A DNA stretch of 64,000 nucleotides from Ichthyophis bannanicus. Taxonomy: Eukaryota > Chordata > Amphibia > Gymnophiona > Ichthyophiidae. The position numbers were made by a program, and so were the translations under genes. The stretch covers positions 208,567,156 through 208,631,155 of the forward strand of contig CM066037.1 of assembly GCA_033557465.1 (NCBI GenBank). Direction: 5' to 3'. The notes under the pieces are model-generated. The model saw only the letters and a program-made list of their open reading frames with translations, ran no database searches and was not told the DNA's origin. This document shows, piece after piece, positions 1-11,605 of this stretch (position 1 is the first letter of the stretch; every line of letters starts with the position of its first letter).

Positions 1-250
1 GAGACCAGTCTTTCTTTGGCACCACAAAATAAATGGAGTAGTGACCCACCCCGAGGTCTGAGACCGGGATGGGCATCACCGCTCCCAGCTGCAACAGCCG
101 ATCTAACATGAGGCGGATCGCCCGAGCTTTGTGCCGCCCCTTGCTGTGGGACAGAACAAAGGAGTCTCGAAGTGGAGAAGCCAATTCCAGCACATAACCT
201 TCACGAACTACCTCCAACACCCACTGATCTGACGTTATTTGGACCCAGGC
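1..250 (-). pseudogene. DIRS reverse transcriptase, N-terminal piece (C0)
   Basis: The minus strand encodes the region just before and at the start of the RT domain. A W-x-x-I-T-x-D-x-W-V-L-E-V-V-R-E-G-Y-like segment lies near 180-240 and a YFVVPKK-like segment near 1-50, as at 45834-46080 in copy C1. The catalytic part is outside the window, so its condition cannot be judged. Confidence 0.6.
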
Positions 251-299
251 AGGAAGAAAATCCCGAAGCCGGCCTCTTATTGGTTGGCTTTCTATTGGG

Positions 300-1345
300 A
301 TTCACCTCCTTTCATTGGGGTTTGCGGTTAAAGGAGGAGGAGGCAGGCGCAAACCCTTTGCCTGCTCCCCGAAACCCAAGAAACCCTTGGGCTCTAGAGG
401 CAAATCTGCCACGTTGGAAGCCTCCCAAACGGGACAACCGAAATCTCTAAACTGGCCACGAGCGGACGGAAAAGACTTCCCCTGCTTAGGCTTATCTTCC
501 GGCAGTCTGCCTCCCTTGGACCCCCCCAAGTCCTTCACTAATTTATCCAGATCCTCTCCAAACAATAACTTGCCCTTGAACGGAAGCTTACTGAGACGCG
601 ATTCAGACGATCCATCGGCCGCCCAATTCCTTAGCCAAATGGATCTCCGAGCAGCCACCAAGGATGCCATACTATTCGCTAATGCTCTGATCAAATCATA
701 GTGTACATCTGCTAAATATGCTGAACCATATTCCAGCCGAGCCACCTCCTGCAAACTCTGCTGATCCAGGTGAACGTCCTGCCGCAGGTGCTGAGACCAC
801 CGAAGACAGGTCCTCGCCACCCAGGCGCCACAGATAGAGGCCTGTAAGGATAACGCATCGGCCTCAAATGCTTGCTTCAATAAGCCATCCACATTTCAGT
901 CCTGCGCATCCTTTTAAGGCCGCGCTACCTTCCACCAGAATAGTCATCTTCTTGGTCACTGCCAACACTGCCGCGTCAACCTGCGGGGAGCAAAACTTTT
1001 CCTTATCCTTGTCTGCTAACGGGTAAAGCTGGTTCATCGTCCAGATGCCTTTCAATCCCGCTTCAGGTTGATCCCACTCATCTTGGATCATCCGATCTAC
1101 TACTCTGTGGACCGGGAATACCGTCTGGGACTCTCTCACCACTTGAATGCGGGGGTCTTCCAGCCCCTCGTCCAGACCCCGCCGGAACCTCCAGGGACAG
1201 CTCACCATCAACGCTTGCCCGGGGTCCCTGGGACTCCTGGGCCACTTTTCCCTCCATTTGCTGCTCAACGTTGGAGGAAAGCATAGCACAGCCCCTGCAA
1301 ATACCTGTAACAGAGGCCATACCCCTGCAAGAACTGCAGACCACT
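300..1345 (-). pseudogene. DIRS gag-like ORF, family C (C0), frameshifted
   Basis: This is the remnant of the element's first ORF, a gag-like protein expected to bind element RNA. Starting near 1345 it shows a Cys pair cluster (CSSC then CRGC, about 17 residues span) like that of the C1 and C2 copies. It then jumps to the conserved core with FPVHRVV, MIQDEW and PEAGLKG, and next to GSAYLADVHYDLIRALANSM and SKLPFKGKLLFGE-like residues. Compared with C2 about 100 residues between the Cys cluster and the core are missing. The core is also split between two frames near 870-890. The product is almost certainly non-functional. The frame assignment rests on side-by-side similarity with 46290-47658 and 51862-52682. 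Confidence 0.7.
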
Positions 1346-2169
1346 CACTGCGGCCGAGAAGACAAGAACCAATCCACTCCAAACACGTGGTTGTCAGGTC
1401 CCCGGAGAGTCAGCACCACGCTGACCTTCAAAGAAATAAAAAGATGTGGGGTATTTTTTTTTTAAAGGAAGGAGCCGAAACAAAAACTAATAGAACTAAT
1501 AAACTGCTCAAAACCCCCAACCAAGTGATGAAACCAAAATGGGAGAGAATGGCTCCGCCAGACAAAAAAACCTCTGTCTCAGAATCGGGCAAGCCGCCCA
1601 CGGCGCGAAACGCTGCTCTGCGGCCCGTCACATGGCTTCCACAGCGCGGGAACAGAAACTAAAATGGCCGCCGCTTAGCTCCACGAAGCGCCAAACACCA
1701 CCGTGTGCTCTTGCTGTGCCCTGCTTTCCCCGATCGCTGATCGCTCCAGAGCCCTGTCTCCCCCCCCCCCAAAAAATGGGCAGAATTACCGCGTGGAGAC
1801 AGCCCTGCAAGCTGCGACGTCGCTCAGCTCCTCCATGAGCGACGTCCGTGGCGAAAGCTGCTGTGCCAGCGTCTGTGCGCTGCTCTCCGTTCTGCTCTGC
1901 TCGGCTCCGGGAGATCAAGGAGCCGCTTGCTGGAGAGCGTGACTGACAGAGCTCTCCCCCGTACAGCCCAGGGGAAGAGATCTGATGCTGCCTGCAGTAG
2001 CCAGAAAGGAAAAACTAGTGGGGGAAGGACAGCAGCAAGCCGGCTCCTCTTCTCCATTTTTTTTGTTTTTTAAAGGTATATCTCCCTAGAAAGGAAAGAA
2101 ACAAGGGTAAGTTAAAGGGACAAAATAAAATTGACAAACACTAACTACGGTCCCTAGTCAGTCCTAAAG

Positions 2170-2350
2170 TGAGCCCAGCTCTAGGCTCACTACGTCCTCC
2201 TGCTGCATGGAGACTGGACACACTGGGGCTGATGGGATTTCCAGCAGGATACATCCAGTAAGGGCAAGATTCTGATTGGTCCAGTCTCCATGCTGCAGGA
2301 GGATGTGCACTACCCAGAGGTGGACGACTAAACTGGAGGACCGATAAGGA
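2170..2350 (-). repeat. Inverted terminal repeat of DIRS-C0 with nested hairpins
   Basis: This is the 5' terminal repeat. It has a small hairpin (gtgagcc ... ggctcac, 2168-2190) followed by a long stem whose 23-bp arms (2197-2219 and 2280-2302) match at 22 positions around a loop of about 60 bases. The same architecture occurs at 53540-53671 and 57418-57560. It ends with aactggagg...gataagg, matching the end of the other copies. Confidence 0.75.
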
Positions 2351-2379
2351 ACCACCTTTCTTTTCTATCTTCCTGTATC

Positions 2380-2665
2380 TGCAGCATTAAGCTAGCTCTC
2401 CCTCCCATCTGCTGGCTGCTGCAGCACTGGGTCACCTCTCCCTCCCATCTACCAACTGCCCCTCACCCCCTCATCTGATGGTTACTACAGTACTGAATCT
2501 CCTCTCTCTCTTCTCTTCCAGCATCTGCAGCACCAGGCTGCCTTTAAACAGCACTGGGCCACCTCTCCCTCCCATCTTCTGGTTTCTGCCACACTGAGCT
2601 ACCTCTTCCTCACACCTGCTGACTTTTGCAATACCGAATCACCTCTTCCTCTCATCTGCCTTATA
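2380..2665. repeat. Degenerate tandem repeat, unit about 60-70 bp
   Basis: Repeated imperfect copies of a pyrimidine-rich unit that contains ctgcagcactgggtcacctc-like and ctctccctcccatct-like words. At least four divergent units are visible. No coding potential is seen. Confidence 0.6.
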
Positions 2666-3904
2666 CATTAGGATCGGACTCAGCTATCAAATAAAATGGA
2701 GATATGACTATCTAAGCCCAGTACGTACAGTGAACACAAAAGGAGTTTTCCTCATTTTGGGTCTATGGGAAAATGGCTTAGCGCATCTGGCCCTATCTAT
2801 GTATTTTTGCTGATTCCTGCCAGAGAACAAATTGTCTTGCCAAGACAGTTTCCCTTGAAAGTAGCATGTGACAATTAAAACAAACAATATATTAAGATCT
2901 TGATTTAGATGACATCCTCAAGGATATCAGTGTACAGATTTTGAAAGCTGCATCACTATGGCAAGCTAAAGTAAGTCGGGAAACTGCAGAGTCAATGAGA
3001 AGCTCAGATCTGATGTCATAAAGGGCAGTATAAAAAGTATGTGAATAAAGATAAAGATAGATGATGCACAGACAAATGTACTGGCAAGGGAAAGCAATGT
3101 TTTAACAGGAGATTTTCAGCAGTGCCCCCCATACATCCCTCATGACTCATCCCTACCTCACCTCTCCCCACCCTGGAGCATCTCACTTTTTACCCCTTCC
3201 ACATCCCTCACCTACTCGCAGGCTTTCTCCCTGTATCAGCTGGACCCAAGCTAAAGGCCTAGAGCAGACTATATCTCTACAAGAATTGCTAACAACTTCA
3301 GATCTCATGGGCAGACACATCCTGCTGCTGATCCATGATAAATATCATTTTGAGAGATCAAAAGTTTTTGTGGGGCTGACAGAGCAGAAATGAAATATGG
3401 ACTGCAGTGCACCAGGTTCCCCGCACTCTTCTCTTCTGTTCTGCCTCCCAATTCTCCAGCACTTGACATGTGTTTCTTGGTCTTGCATGGGAGAATGGAA
3501 GATGGACTCTTAAGCAAGAGACTCTTTTCCAATGTTGGAGACTTAACAGATCTGCATGTAATGCAAGAATGCAGCACAAATAGCTGGAGTGAGGAGTTGA
3601 GGAGAGGAGAGTTGTAGAAAGGGATCATGCAGTGTATGTTTATTCCAAAAAGTGTGACTATATAATAAATAATATACATGGAGGTCAAAAAAGAAAGCAG
3701 AGTTGAGGTTGCTATCAAAAGAGCAAAACAGGGGAGCTCCTGGTCTGAGAGGTGAAGCTAGTATTGAGAGTGCACTAAGAAAACATTTGAAGAAAGATCT
3801 CAGCCAATGGACATCTGCGCCATCTACTGACCAGATTGGTTTAATTTGCCATATGGCATTCTATATATCAGAAGAGTTCCACTAGTCTGTGTTTAACCTA
3901 CAAA
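2666..3904. other. No recognisable gene or element
   Basis: About 1.2 kb of mixed-composition DNA with short open frames only. I see no conserved protein motif, tail or terminal repeat. Positions 3120-3240 are pyrimidine-rich. It may be old, decayed repeat or unique sequence. Confidence 0.5.
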
Positions 3905-5118
3905 CATAGAAAATGGCAGCAGATGAAGACCATATAGCCTATTTAGTTTTCCCATCCATACCAACTAAGCTCTACAATCTCTTCCTCTCCCTTAGAGATC
4001 CTATCTGCTTGTCCCATGCTTTCTTGAATTCAGACATCATGCTCATCTCCTCCGCCTCTGCTGGGAGGTCATTCCACAAGTTTACCATCCTTTCTGTAAA
4101 GAAATATTTCCTTAGATTACTCCTAAGGCAATTCCCTTTTACCTTTATCCTATATCCCCTCCTGCCAAAGTCAACTGAAAGAGGCTCATCTCCTGTGCAT
4201 TTATATCACAGAGGTATTTAAATATCTCCCACCTTTCCTCCAAAATATCTATATTGATATCTTTAAACCTTTCCCCATATAGTTTACAATGAAGACCACT
4301 GATCATTTTAGTATTTACTCGCTGGACTCACTTCATCCTGTTTATATATCTTTTTGAAGGTGCGTCTCCAGAATTCCACACAGAACTCCAAATAAAGTCT
4401 CACCAGAGACTTATACAGAGATACTATTACCTCCTTCTTCCTGCTGGCCATTCCTCTCCTTATGCACTCAAGCATCCTTCTGGCTTTCCCTATTGCCCTT
4501 TCTACCTGTTTTGCCACCTTAAGAACATCAGAGATGATCACCCTCAGGTCCTTTCTTTTGTGCACAAAAATATTTCACCTTTTATACTATATCGCTCCTT
4601 TGGGCTTTTGCAGACCAAATGCATGATGCTGCATTTTTAACATTAAATCTTGGTTTTAAATTCTAGACCATTCTTCAAGCTTCACTAAATCCCTCTTCAT
4701 GTTATTTATGCTTTCCAAGATGACTACCCTATTGCAGATTTTGATATCATTTGTGAAGAGGGCAAACCTTATGTAACAATCTTCTGCAATATCAACTAGA
4801 CGAAGACCCAATACCTGTGGAATATCATCGGTAACATCCTTATCCTCAGAGTAAACTCCATTTACCACTACCCTTTGTTGTCCCCCACTCAATCAGTTGC
4901 TAACCCAGACAACAATTTTAGAGCCATACCAAGGGTGCTCAATTTACTTATAAGTCACCTATGTCAAGCCATGTCAAAGACTTTGCTGAATCTGTGCATC
5001 ATATACATTGCTCTCTCTTGATCCAACTCTCTGGTCATTCAGTCAAAGACATTAATCAGATTTGTCTGACGAGACCTACATCTAGTATAACCATGTTGCC
5101 TCGGATCCTGCAAGCCAC
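3905..5118 (-). mobile_element. CR1 LINE, family X, decayed 3' fragment
   Basis: The minus strand encodes the end of a CR1 RT protein. A KVAKQVERA-like segment and RRMLECIRRGMASRKKEV, then SLYKSLVRLYLEF, lie at 4308-4565; a TNDIKICNRV-like segment and LVKLEEWSRI at 4656-4892. The last of these is the region just after the FADDT motif, with the catalytic Asp pair changed to ND here. The 3' end lies near 3905, where the sequence matches the 3' end of the CR1-X copies at 21647 and 38920. Several frame breaks show it is dead. At its upstream side it is interrupted by the L2-like insertion at 5131. Confidence 0.8.
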
Positions 5119-5129
5119 TGAATTCCAGA
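5119..5129. repeat. Left target-site duplication of the L2 insertion
   Basis: The 11-bp word tgaattccaga occurs here and again at 7852-7862, exactly bracketing the L2-like element and its inverted tail. Confidence 0.65.
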
Positions 5130-5130
5130 A

Positions 5131-5208
5131 ACTGCATTTTTATTTATTTTATTTTTATTTATTTGCAGGGTTTTTATATTCAGCCCCTTCCAAAGATCAA
5201 GGGCTATA
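5131..5208 (-). repeat. Inverted copy of the L2 3' tail
   Basis: Read on the minus strand, this stretch (gcccttgatctttggaaggg, then a tataaa-like word, then caaataaataaa) matches the 3' end of the L2 element at 7785-7851 in the same order. It lies inside the same target-site duplication but in opposite orientation to the main element. Confidence 0.7.
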
Positions 5209-7851
5209 TATAAAATCCACTTGCACAACTTCAATAAGAAAACCACACATCCTCCTCGGGGAATTTAACTTACCATCCCTCCACAACACACTATCAACCC
5301 TATTCATCAACTCTCTGAATAAAATGGTATTTCTGCAAACAGTCTTCACACCCACACACACTAAAGGGAACACCCTAGACCTGGTTTTCCTACCAAAAAG
5401 TATAACCAACCATTCCATATTCATTTCCCCCAGAACAAAACAAATCCCTTGGTCAGATCACTCCATAACAGAATTCACCATTCCCATGACACCTCACAGT
5501 CCTTCCCAAACTAAAGAAATAACCCAAACAAAACTATTCACTCAATTCAACAAAGACACATTCCTTGAGAATATAGTCCCACAACTAACAAACCTACCAA
5601 AAGACAAACACATCCATAAACATGTGGAACACCACTATCTCAAAAACAACAACATATGCATACACTAAGGAAAAAACAAAACATAAACCTACAGAAATAT
5701 GGTACACCAAAGAACTCACAACCCTAAAAAAAGAATTATGAACGATTGAACACAAATGGAGAGCAACAAAAAACACAGACATCAGAACCACTTATATGTC
5801 AGCCCTACAAAAATATAAAGAAGCAATCTTAGAAAGAAAGAATACCGCTCCAATTTACTTAACAAATCACTAAATCGACCTAGGGAGCTTTTTAACATAG
5901 TCAAATCCCTAACCCAAACATCCTACACAGAACCAAACAGCTGTACCATTAAACCACAAATCCTTGCCAACCACTTTGTGGACAAATTGAAAAGCAAACC
6001 AATGCCTGACCTCACTCCCTTGAAAGATCAACCCACATATCTCGACAACTGGAGCTCCTTTCACCCAGTCGATTAAAAACAACTCCTAAATATCATCAAC
6101 ATAATCAACATCACCACTTCTTCACTGGACCCATGCCCTGTAAACTGGATTAAGGTAACCAGAACAGAATTAGCCCCAATCATCTTACCCATAGTAAATC
6201 AATCCCTTATCCAAGGGTCCATGCCGGTCGCTCTCAAACAGTCTATGATACGCCCTATTCTCAAAAACAAGAAACTGGACAAATCCAACCCTAGCTCTTA
6301 CAGGCCCATAGTGAACATTCCTCTGTTATTCAAAATAATCGAAAAGGCCATCCAAATACAATTACAAGATCATATTAATCACAATGCCCCCATGGACGAA
6401 CAGCAATCCGGCTTCACCACGGAGTATAAACACTGATATTAACCCTCTTAGATAATCTGATTCACGGCTTAGACAACACAAAAAAATAATTTATCCTAGT
6501 TTTTATAGACATTGCCTCTGCATTTGGCAATGGCAACCATAACATCATAATCAAAAAACTAGAACAAATCAGAATAACAGGCACAACACTAAAATGGTTC
6601 CGATCTTATCTAAAGGACTGAACCCAACAAGTCCAAATAGGAATAGAAACCTCACTAAAATTCAGGCAGGAAAAGGGAATCCTCCAAGGCTCGGCTCAGT
6701 CTGCACTATTATTTAATCTATATCTACAATCTATATGCAACATATTCAAAAACTTCAAAGTAGGATATCATATTTACCCAAATCAACATCCACTTACCTC
6801 CTGCATCAAAGAAGCCCAATCCTGGCTAAACTCAATGAATCTGCGGATAAACTTTAGCAAAACAGAAGTCCTATACATAACTAGGAACTCAACATTTGCC
6901 CCCCCACGGAACTTCTCAACACATGAAACCGACATCCCAATCAGAAAAGTAGTAAAATATCTAGGAATCATTCTAAACCATATCCTTAACATGGAATCCC
7001 ACATAAAACTAATCTCGAAAAACATATTTTTCAAACTAAGAACACTCCAGCATTTAAGACCATTACTTGCCCCTCACGACTTTAGATCAGCTGTCCTAGC
7101 TCTTGTCACTCCACATCTCGACTTCTGTAATGGCATACTACACGGTCTACCAAAGAAAACTTTAAACCAACTTCAAAAAGTACAAAATGTTGCAGCCAGA
7201 ATTATCTATAAAGCACACCCTCATGAACATATGACACCCATCTTATACATGCTACACTGGCTCTCAGTCGCAAGCAGAATAAAGTTCAAACTGCTGATGA
7301 CCACATTTAAATTAATTAACATCATATCCCCCTCATTCCTCTCCACACTAATACACCCAGCAACAGACATGAATAATAAAAGAGGATGCCATATGAACAC
7401 AATCAAAATTCCCTCAGCCTACAGAAAAAACAAACAAACCACGAGCAACAGAGCATTTTCATATGTTGCCCCTACCCTCTGGAATTCCCTCCCTGATACC
7501 CTCAGAGCTATTAAGGATCTTCAAACATTTAGAAAACAGATCAAAACACATCTGTTTATCAAACACTATGGTAATGACACCTTAACTTCCCAAACATCGC
7601 TGAACACCTATACACAACACGCCCAACCCCTCAACCAAATGAACAACATATATTTACAATACTGTGCAAAACATGATGTACTGTAAATATTTAACGCTGT
7701 ACATATTTGATAAATGGACCATCCCAAGTTTGTTACTCCTCATGTTGATTACTCCCCACTTGTTCAATGTATACAGTTGCGTTCTGTGTAAACCGCCCTT
7801 GATCTCTGGAAGGGACGGGACGGTATATAAATCTTTCAAATAAATAAATAA
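5209..7851 (+). mobile_element. L2-clade LINE, 5'-truncated
   Basis: The plus strand carries an endonuclease tail, an RT region and a conserved C-terminal segment. It then ends in the typical L2-like 3' end: aaccgcccttgatc, cggtatataaa and an (aaat)n tail. The 11-bp duplication at 5119-5129 and 7852-7862 brackets it. The host sequence was a CR1-X fragment on the left; on the right another CR1 fragment follows after about 30 bases. Confidence 0.8.
5230..7686 (+). pseudogene. L2 ORF2 (endonuclease-reverse transcriptase), broken
   Basis: Order seen: an APE-type endonuclease tail with ILLGEFNLP (5250-5285), GNTLDLVFLP (5370-5400) and SDHSITEF (5455-5480). Then RT palm entry with MIRPILKNKK and SYRPIVNIPLLFKIIEKAI (6245-6350) and a QQSGF segment (6400). 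Last comes the thumb/C-terminal part from 6835 with INFSKTEVLYI, LDFCNGILHGLPKK, QKVQNVAARIIYKA and APTLWNSLPD. The family normally has a Y/F-A-D-D box about 25 residues before the NFSKTE segment. Here the sequence near 6770-6790 runs straight past it, so the catalytic Asp pair appears deleted. Several stops lie between 5650 and 6830. It is a dead copy. Confidence 0.8.
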
Positions 7852-7894
7852 TGAATTCCAGAGTATGATTACGCGTCAAGTTAAAAATATTTTC

Positions 7895-9245
7895 TCTTAT
7901 TAGTCTTAAATGGGTTACACTGTAGTCTTCCTAATTTTAATGGGGTAAACAATCAATCTACATTTACCTGTTCCACTCCATTCATTAATTTATAGACCTC
8001 TATAAGATCTCCCCCCTCAGCTGTCTTTTTTCTAAGTTGAAGAACCCTAAGCTTTTAAGCCTTTCCTCATAGGAGTATCCTTCCATCCTCTTTACCACTT
8101 TGGTGGCTCTTCTCTGTACCTTTTCTAATTTCCGCTATCTCCTTTTTAAAATATGGCAACCAGAATTGCACACGATATTCAAGGTGTGGTCTCACCACGG
8201 AACAATAATGAAGCATTATAATGTCCTTAATTTTATTCTCCATTCCTTTCCTTATTATTATTATCATTAGCATTCTATTTGCTTTCTTGGCGGCTGCTGC
8301 ACACTGGGCAGAGGGTTTCAATATACTGTCCATGACGACACCTAGATCCTTTTCCTTGGTGGTGGTTCCTAATGTGGAATCTTTCACTATGTAACCATAG
8401 TTTGGTTGGTTCTTCCTTAAGTGCATAACTTAACTCTGTCCATATTACATTTCATCTGCCATTTGGATGTCCAGTCTTCCAATTTATCAAGATCCTCTTG
8501 TAATTTTTCATAGCCCTCTTGTGTTTTAACCACTTTGAATAATTGTGTCATCTGCAAATTTTAGCAACTCACTTGTTATTCCCATTTCCAGATCATTTAT
8601 GAATATGTTAAAAAGCAGCGGGCCAGCACAGATCCCTGGGGTACTCCACTATTCGACATTGAGAAAATTTGCCATTTAGCCCTACTTTCCGCTTTCTATC
8701 ATTTAACCAGTTCCTGATCCACAATAGTACATTGCCTCCTATCCCATAAGTTTTTTGTTTTGCTAAGAGTCTCTCATGAGGGGCCTGGTCAAAGGTTCCC
8801 TCCAATATCTTTGGATGTATCCCATCTGGCCCTATCACTTTTTCTATTTTTAGTTTAGCTACAGTCTTCCGAAAATCATTCAAGATCTACCTCATTTCCA
8901 TTCCTATTGTTTTCTGAGGTCCTACTCACAGCCTTTCATCTATGAACACAGAAAAGAAATACTTCTTAAGCAATTCTGCTTTATGCTCACCAGCTTCTAC
9001 GTATTCCTTAATTTTGTCTGTGGTTCTGACAATGCCGCTTTTTTACTTCCTCCTGTTTCTAACATATCTTCAAAAAAAAAAGCCTTGCCCCCATCCATCT
9101 TACTGTATTGGTATTACTTTGCAAACAATATCTATTGTTTTGGTCCTTATCATAAGACCTTGGTGTACTCTTTCACAGCCCGCACAGTATTACTTTCGAC
9201 CCTATAGCTCCACCCGATGGTAGTCTTCTGAATTGCACCTTTTTA
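7895..9245 (-). mobile_element. CR1 LINE, family Y, decayed fragment
   Basis: The minus strand encodes family-Y CR1 RT pieces. GPDGIHPKIL, ERLLAKQK and GGNVLLWIRNWL lie at 8608-8883, and [26 protein letters not shown] and VRPHLEY at 8067-8426. Each matches the copy at 14588-16288. The region between 8450 and 8610 still shows the residues around the FADDT box only in broken form. Both the 5' part (ORF1, endonuclease) and the 3' UTR are missing or unrecognisable. It is a dead copy. Confidence 0.75.
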
Positions 9246-9509
9246 GATATCAGTATCATGTGTTACATTTTTATTTTCATTTTAATCTTTGAAATATTGG
9301 AATCCATTTTTAAAGTTCTTAATCTGTGGTTGTATTGTTCTAATTAAGTTTTTAATTATTTATGTTATTTAATTTATTATATGTGTCTAGCCCTGGAATA
9401 TTTGCTAGTACTTGCACTCATTCGCATTAGTCCTGCCCTGCCCTGCCCCCTTTTCATTTAAGATTTGCAGATGGATGGATGGAATCCCTTGTGAAATGGT
9501 CTTTTGTTT
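9246..9509. other. No recognisable element (AT-rich)
   Basis: AT-rich sequence with a short cctgccctgcccc run near 9440. I see no motif. Confidence 0.4.
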
Positions 9510-9792
9510 TTACATCAGGTCTACACCATAACAGAAATTCTCCGGTAACAATCAGGATGTCAGTCCTCACATATGGGTGACATCAGTGCTGACGGAGCCC
9601 GCATGGTAACCTCTCACCAGCTTTCAAAGAAAGCCTTTGGGAGATACACTACGAATGCGTGGTCCCCTTCCCACCTAAGGATGCCATCTTGCCTCAGTCT
9701 CCTTTTTTCCGTGGAGCCCATCGGATGGGTGTCTGGTTCCCTTTGAAAAGGTTGATAGTTTTTGTCTTAAAATTTGCTTTTCTTCGATCGTG

Positions 9793-10330
9793 TACCAGAT
9801 AGGGGGCATGGGGTCGTCCTTCCTTTGCCAAGAAGCAGTGGACATCTGCACATATGTCAGCAACAACAGGATGCTCCTGTGGACAGTATTTCTCCCGGGC
9901 CAGGACAAAGCCCTGATGAACAGGCTCAGCCGGGTCTTCCAGCCGCACGAGTGGAGGCTGGACCCCAGAGTTGCCCACGTTATTCCGGCGCTGGGCTCCC
10001 ACAGATGTATATCTCTGCCAGCCCAGCTGCCCCATTTCTGTTCTCGGCAGCCACACTCTGCCAGGGTGGTGGCTGATGCCTTCCGGATTTTATGGGTGTA
10101 AGATTTACTTTACACCTTCCTGCCCATGCCCCTGATCGCCAAGACCCTCTTCAAGGTCCAATGCGACAAGGCCATGATGATCATGATAGCTCCACGGTGG
10201 GCCAGGCAGCCATACCTTCCCCTGCTTCTCCACCTGTCCACCGCACCCTCCTGTTCCCTTGGGGTGCGACCCAGGCCTACTCATGCAGGAAGGGGGCTCT
10301 CTCCTGCACCCCAACCTGGGGTCCTTGATG
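9793..10330 (+). pseudogene. DIRS RNase H C-terminus and methyltransferase-like region (B0)
   Basis: Residues match B1: a CQEAVDICTYVSNN segment, LPGQDKALMNRLSRVFQPHEW (family: LPGQENYLADRLSRILQPHEW), and HFCSRQPH. A TLFKVQCDKAMM-like segment and an APRWARQPYLPLL segment follow. The RNase H catalytic TDAS and DNQVA residues lie upstream in the family and are absent here. In B1 the Asp in LADRLSR is a conserved RNase H position; here it reads MNRLSR. A frame change occurs near 10100. Confidence 0.7.
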
Positions 10331-10380
10331 TTCACAGCCTGGCTGCTGAGTGGGTAGCCATGGCTCTCTTCAGCCTCTCT

Positions 10381-11345
10381 ACAGAGGTGGAGGAGGTACT
10401 CCTGGCCTCCCGTAAGACCTCCACCCACCGGGCATACACCTTCAAGTGGCAGAGGTTCTTCTTCTAATGCATAGAGAGATGTATCAAACCCTTCTCCTGC
10501 TCTATCCAACTGGTGCTGCAGAATCTGCTTCACCTGTCTCAGACAGGCTTCAAGACTAACTCCATTAGGGTGCACCTCAGCTTGCTGGTTGCGCACCACC
10601 ATCTAATTGAGGGCAAATCCCTCTCCGCTCAGCCGTTAGTGGCTCACTTCCTGAGTTGTCTCCTCCTCTCAAAGCCTCCAATATGTCCCCCGGTAGTGGA
10701 GTGGAGCGTGGTACTCTCAAAGCTTACCACGCCACCATTTGAGCCTCTCAGCTCCTGCCACCTTAAGGATCTCACTTGGAAGATGGTGTTCCTTGTGACA
10801 CTCATGTCCACTCACCAAGTCAGTGAGCTCCAGGCATTGGTGGCAGACCCACCGTACACTAGGTTCTATAGAAACAGGGTTGTGCTCCGCACACACCCTA
10901 ATTTCCTGCCCAAGGTGGTGTCCCCGTTCCACCTTAATCAGCAGATAGTGCTACCTACCTTCTTTCCGCAGCCCCACACCAGCATGGCAGAGGCCATCCT
11001 TCATACAATGGACTGTAAGTGGGCACTTTCCTTCCACCTGCAGCACACTCAGGGCCACCACCGATCTTCTCAGCTCTTTGTCTCCTTTGAACCAAGTCGG
11101 TTGGGGATGGTGGTCTCTAAGCACACCCTGTCCACCTGGGTAGCGGACTGCATTGCCTTTATCTATGAGCAGGCTGATCTCTTGCTGGAGAGCTGTGTGT
11201 CACAGCACAGAGCACATGGGCCATAGCAGCCTCAGTGGCAAATCTTCATTCCGTTCCCTTGTCGGAAATCTAACAGGCCACCACCTGGTCCTCAGTCCAT
11301 ACTTTCACAGCTTATTACTGCCTGGAGAGAGCAGTACCCCATCAT
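10381..11345 (+). pseudogene. DIRS tyrosine recombinase (B0), broken
   Basis: This is the YR, which in DIRS elements integrates a circular DNA intermediate. Visible: ASRKTSTHRAYTFKWQRFFF, then a stop at 10465-10467 where the family continues into MWC. The frame resumes with LLHLSQTGFKTNSIRVHLS, FEPLSSCHLKDLTWK, VSELQALVADPPYTRFYRN, PKVVSPFHLNQ and LSTWVADCIAF. The catalytic Arg, in SARRVSELQ in B1, reads STHQVSELQ, so it is lost. A frameshift near 11220 cuts the HRVRAMA box. The catalytic Tyr segment (YYCLE-like) is still visible around 11310. It is a dead gene. Confidence 0.8.
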
Positions 11346-11605
11346 TTGTTCAGGGTGTAGGCAACTGGCCCTTGCTGTGTTTGGGCTACTTGTGAACTGG
11401 TTCCTTGTTGAACACTTGGGTCGCTCATGGTCTGTTATCTTCTGACTCAGTTGCTGCTGCTCATGGCTCACCTTTTCTGGTCACCCGTGGCTTTTTACAG
11501 ATTTTTTCGGTAGCCTGTAGCTGGGGAGTCCCATATGTGAGGAATGACTTCCTGCTTGTTCCCAGAGAAAGCATAGTTACTCACCTGTAACTCACCTGTA
11601 GGAGA

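Larger units (their letters stand above)
1..2350 (-). mobile_element. DIRS-type element, family C, copy C0 (5' part, cut by window edge)
   Basis: The minus strand reads from a terminal repeat at about 2350 through a gag-like region to the start of a reverse transcriptase at position 1. The order and the protein similarity match the more complete family-C copy at 42663-57595 (for example FVVPKKDG-type residues at the RT start and the LADVHYDLIR-type gag core). DIRS elements are tyrosine-recombinase retrotransposons with inverted ends. The rest of RT, RNase H and YR would lie to the left of the window. The interval 1350-2160 is the 5' leader; it is GC-rich near 1600-2000 and I find no convincing protein in it. 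Confidence 0.8.
9510..11605 (+). mobile_element. DIRS-type element, family B, internally deleted copy B0
   Basis: The left end (9510-9740) matches the terminal region of family-B copy B1 at 59370-59520 (cagtcctcacatatgggtga, then aaagaaagcctttggga and gatgccatcttgc). After about 60 bases the sequence enters the end of RNase H and continues through the methyltransferase-like region and YR to a right end near 11500-11605 (cccatatgtgaggaa, then agcatagttactcacctgta). Gag and the whole RT domain are missing, so this is a deletion derivative that kept both ends. Confidence 0.75.

Noticed and set aside
2164..2355. 63-codon minus-strand frame as a gene
   Set aside because: It lies completely within the DIRS-C0 terminal hairpin block, which recurs at 53537 and 57418 as non-coding ends.
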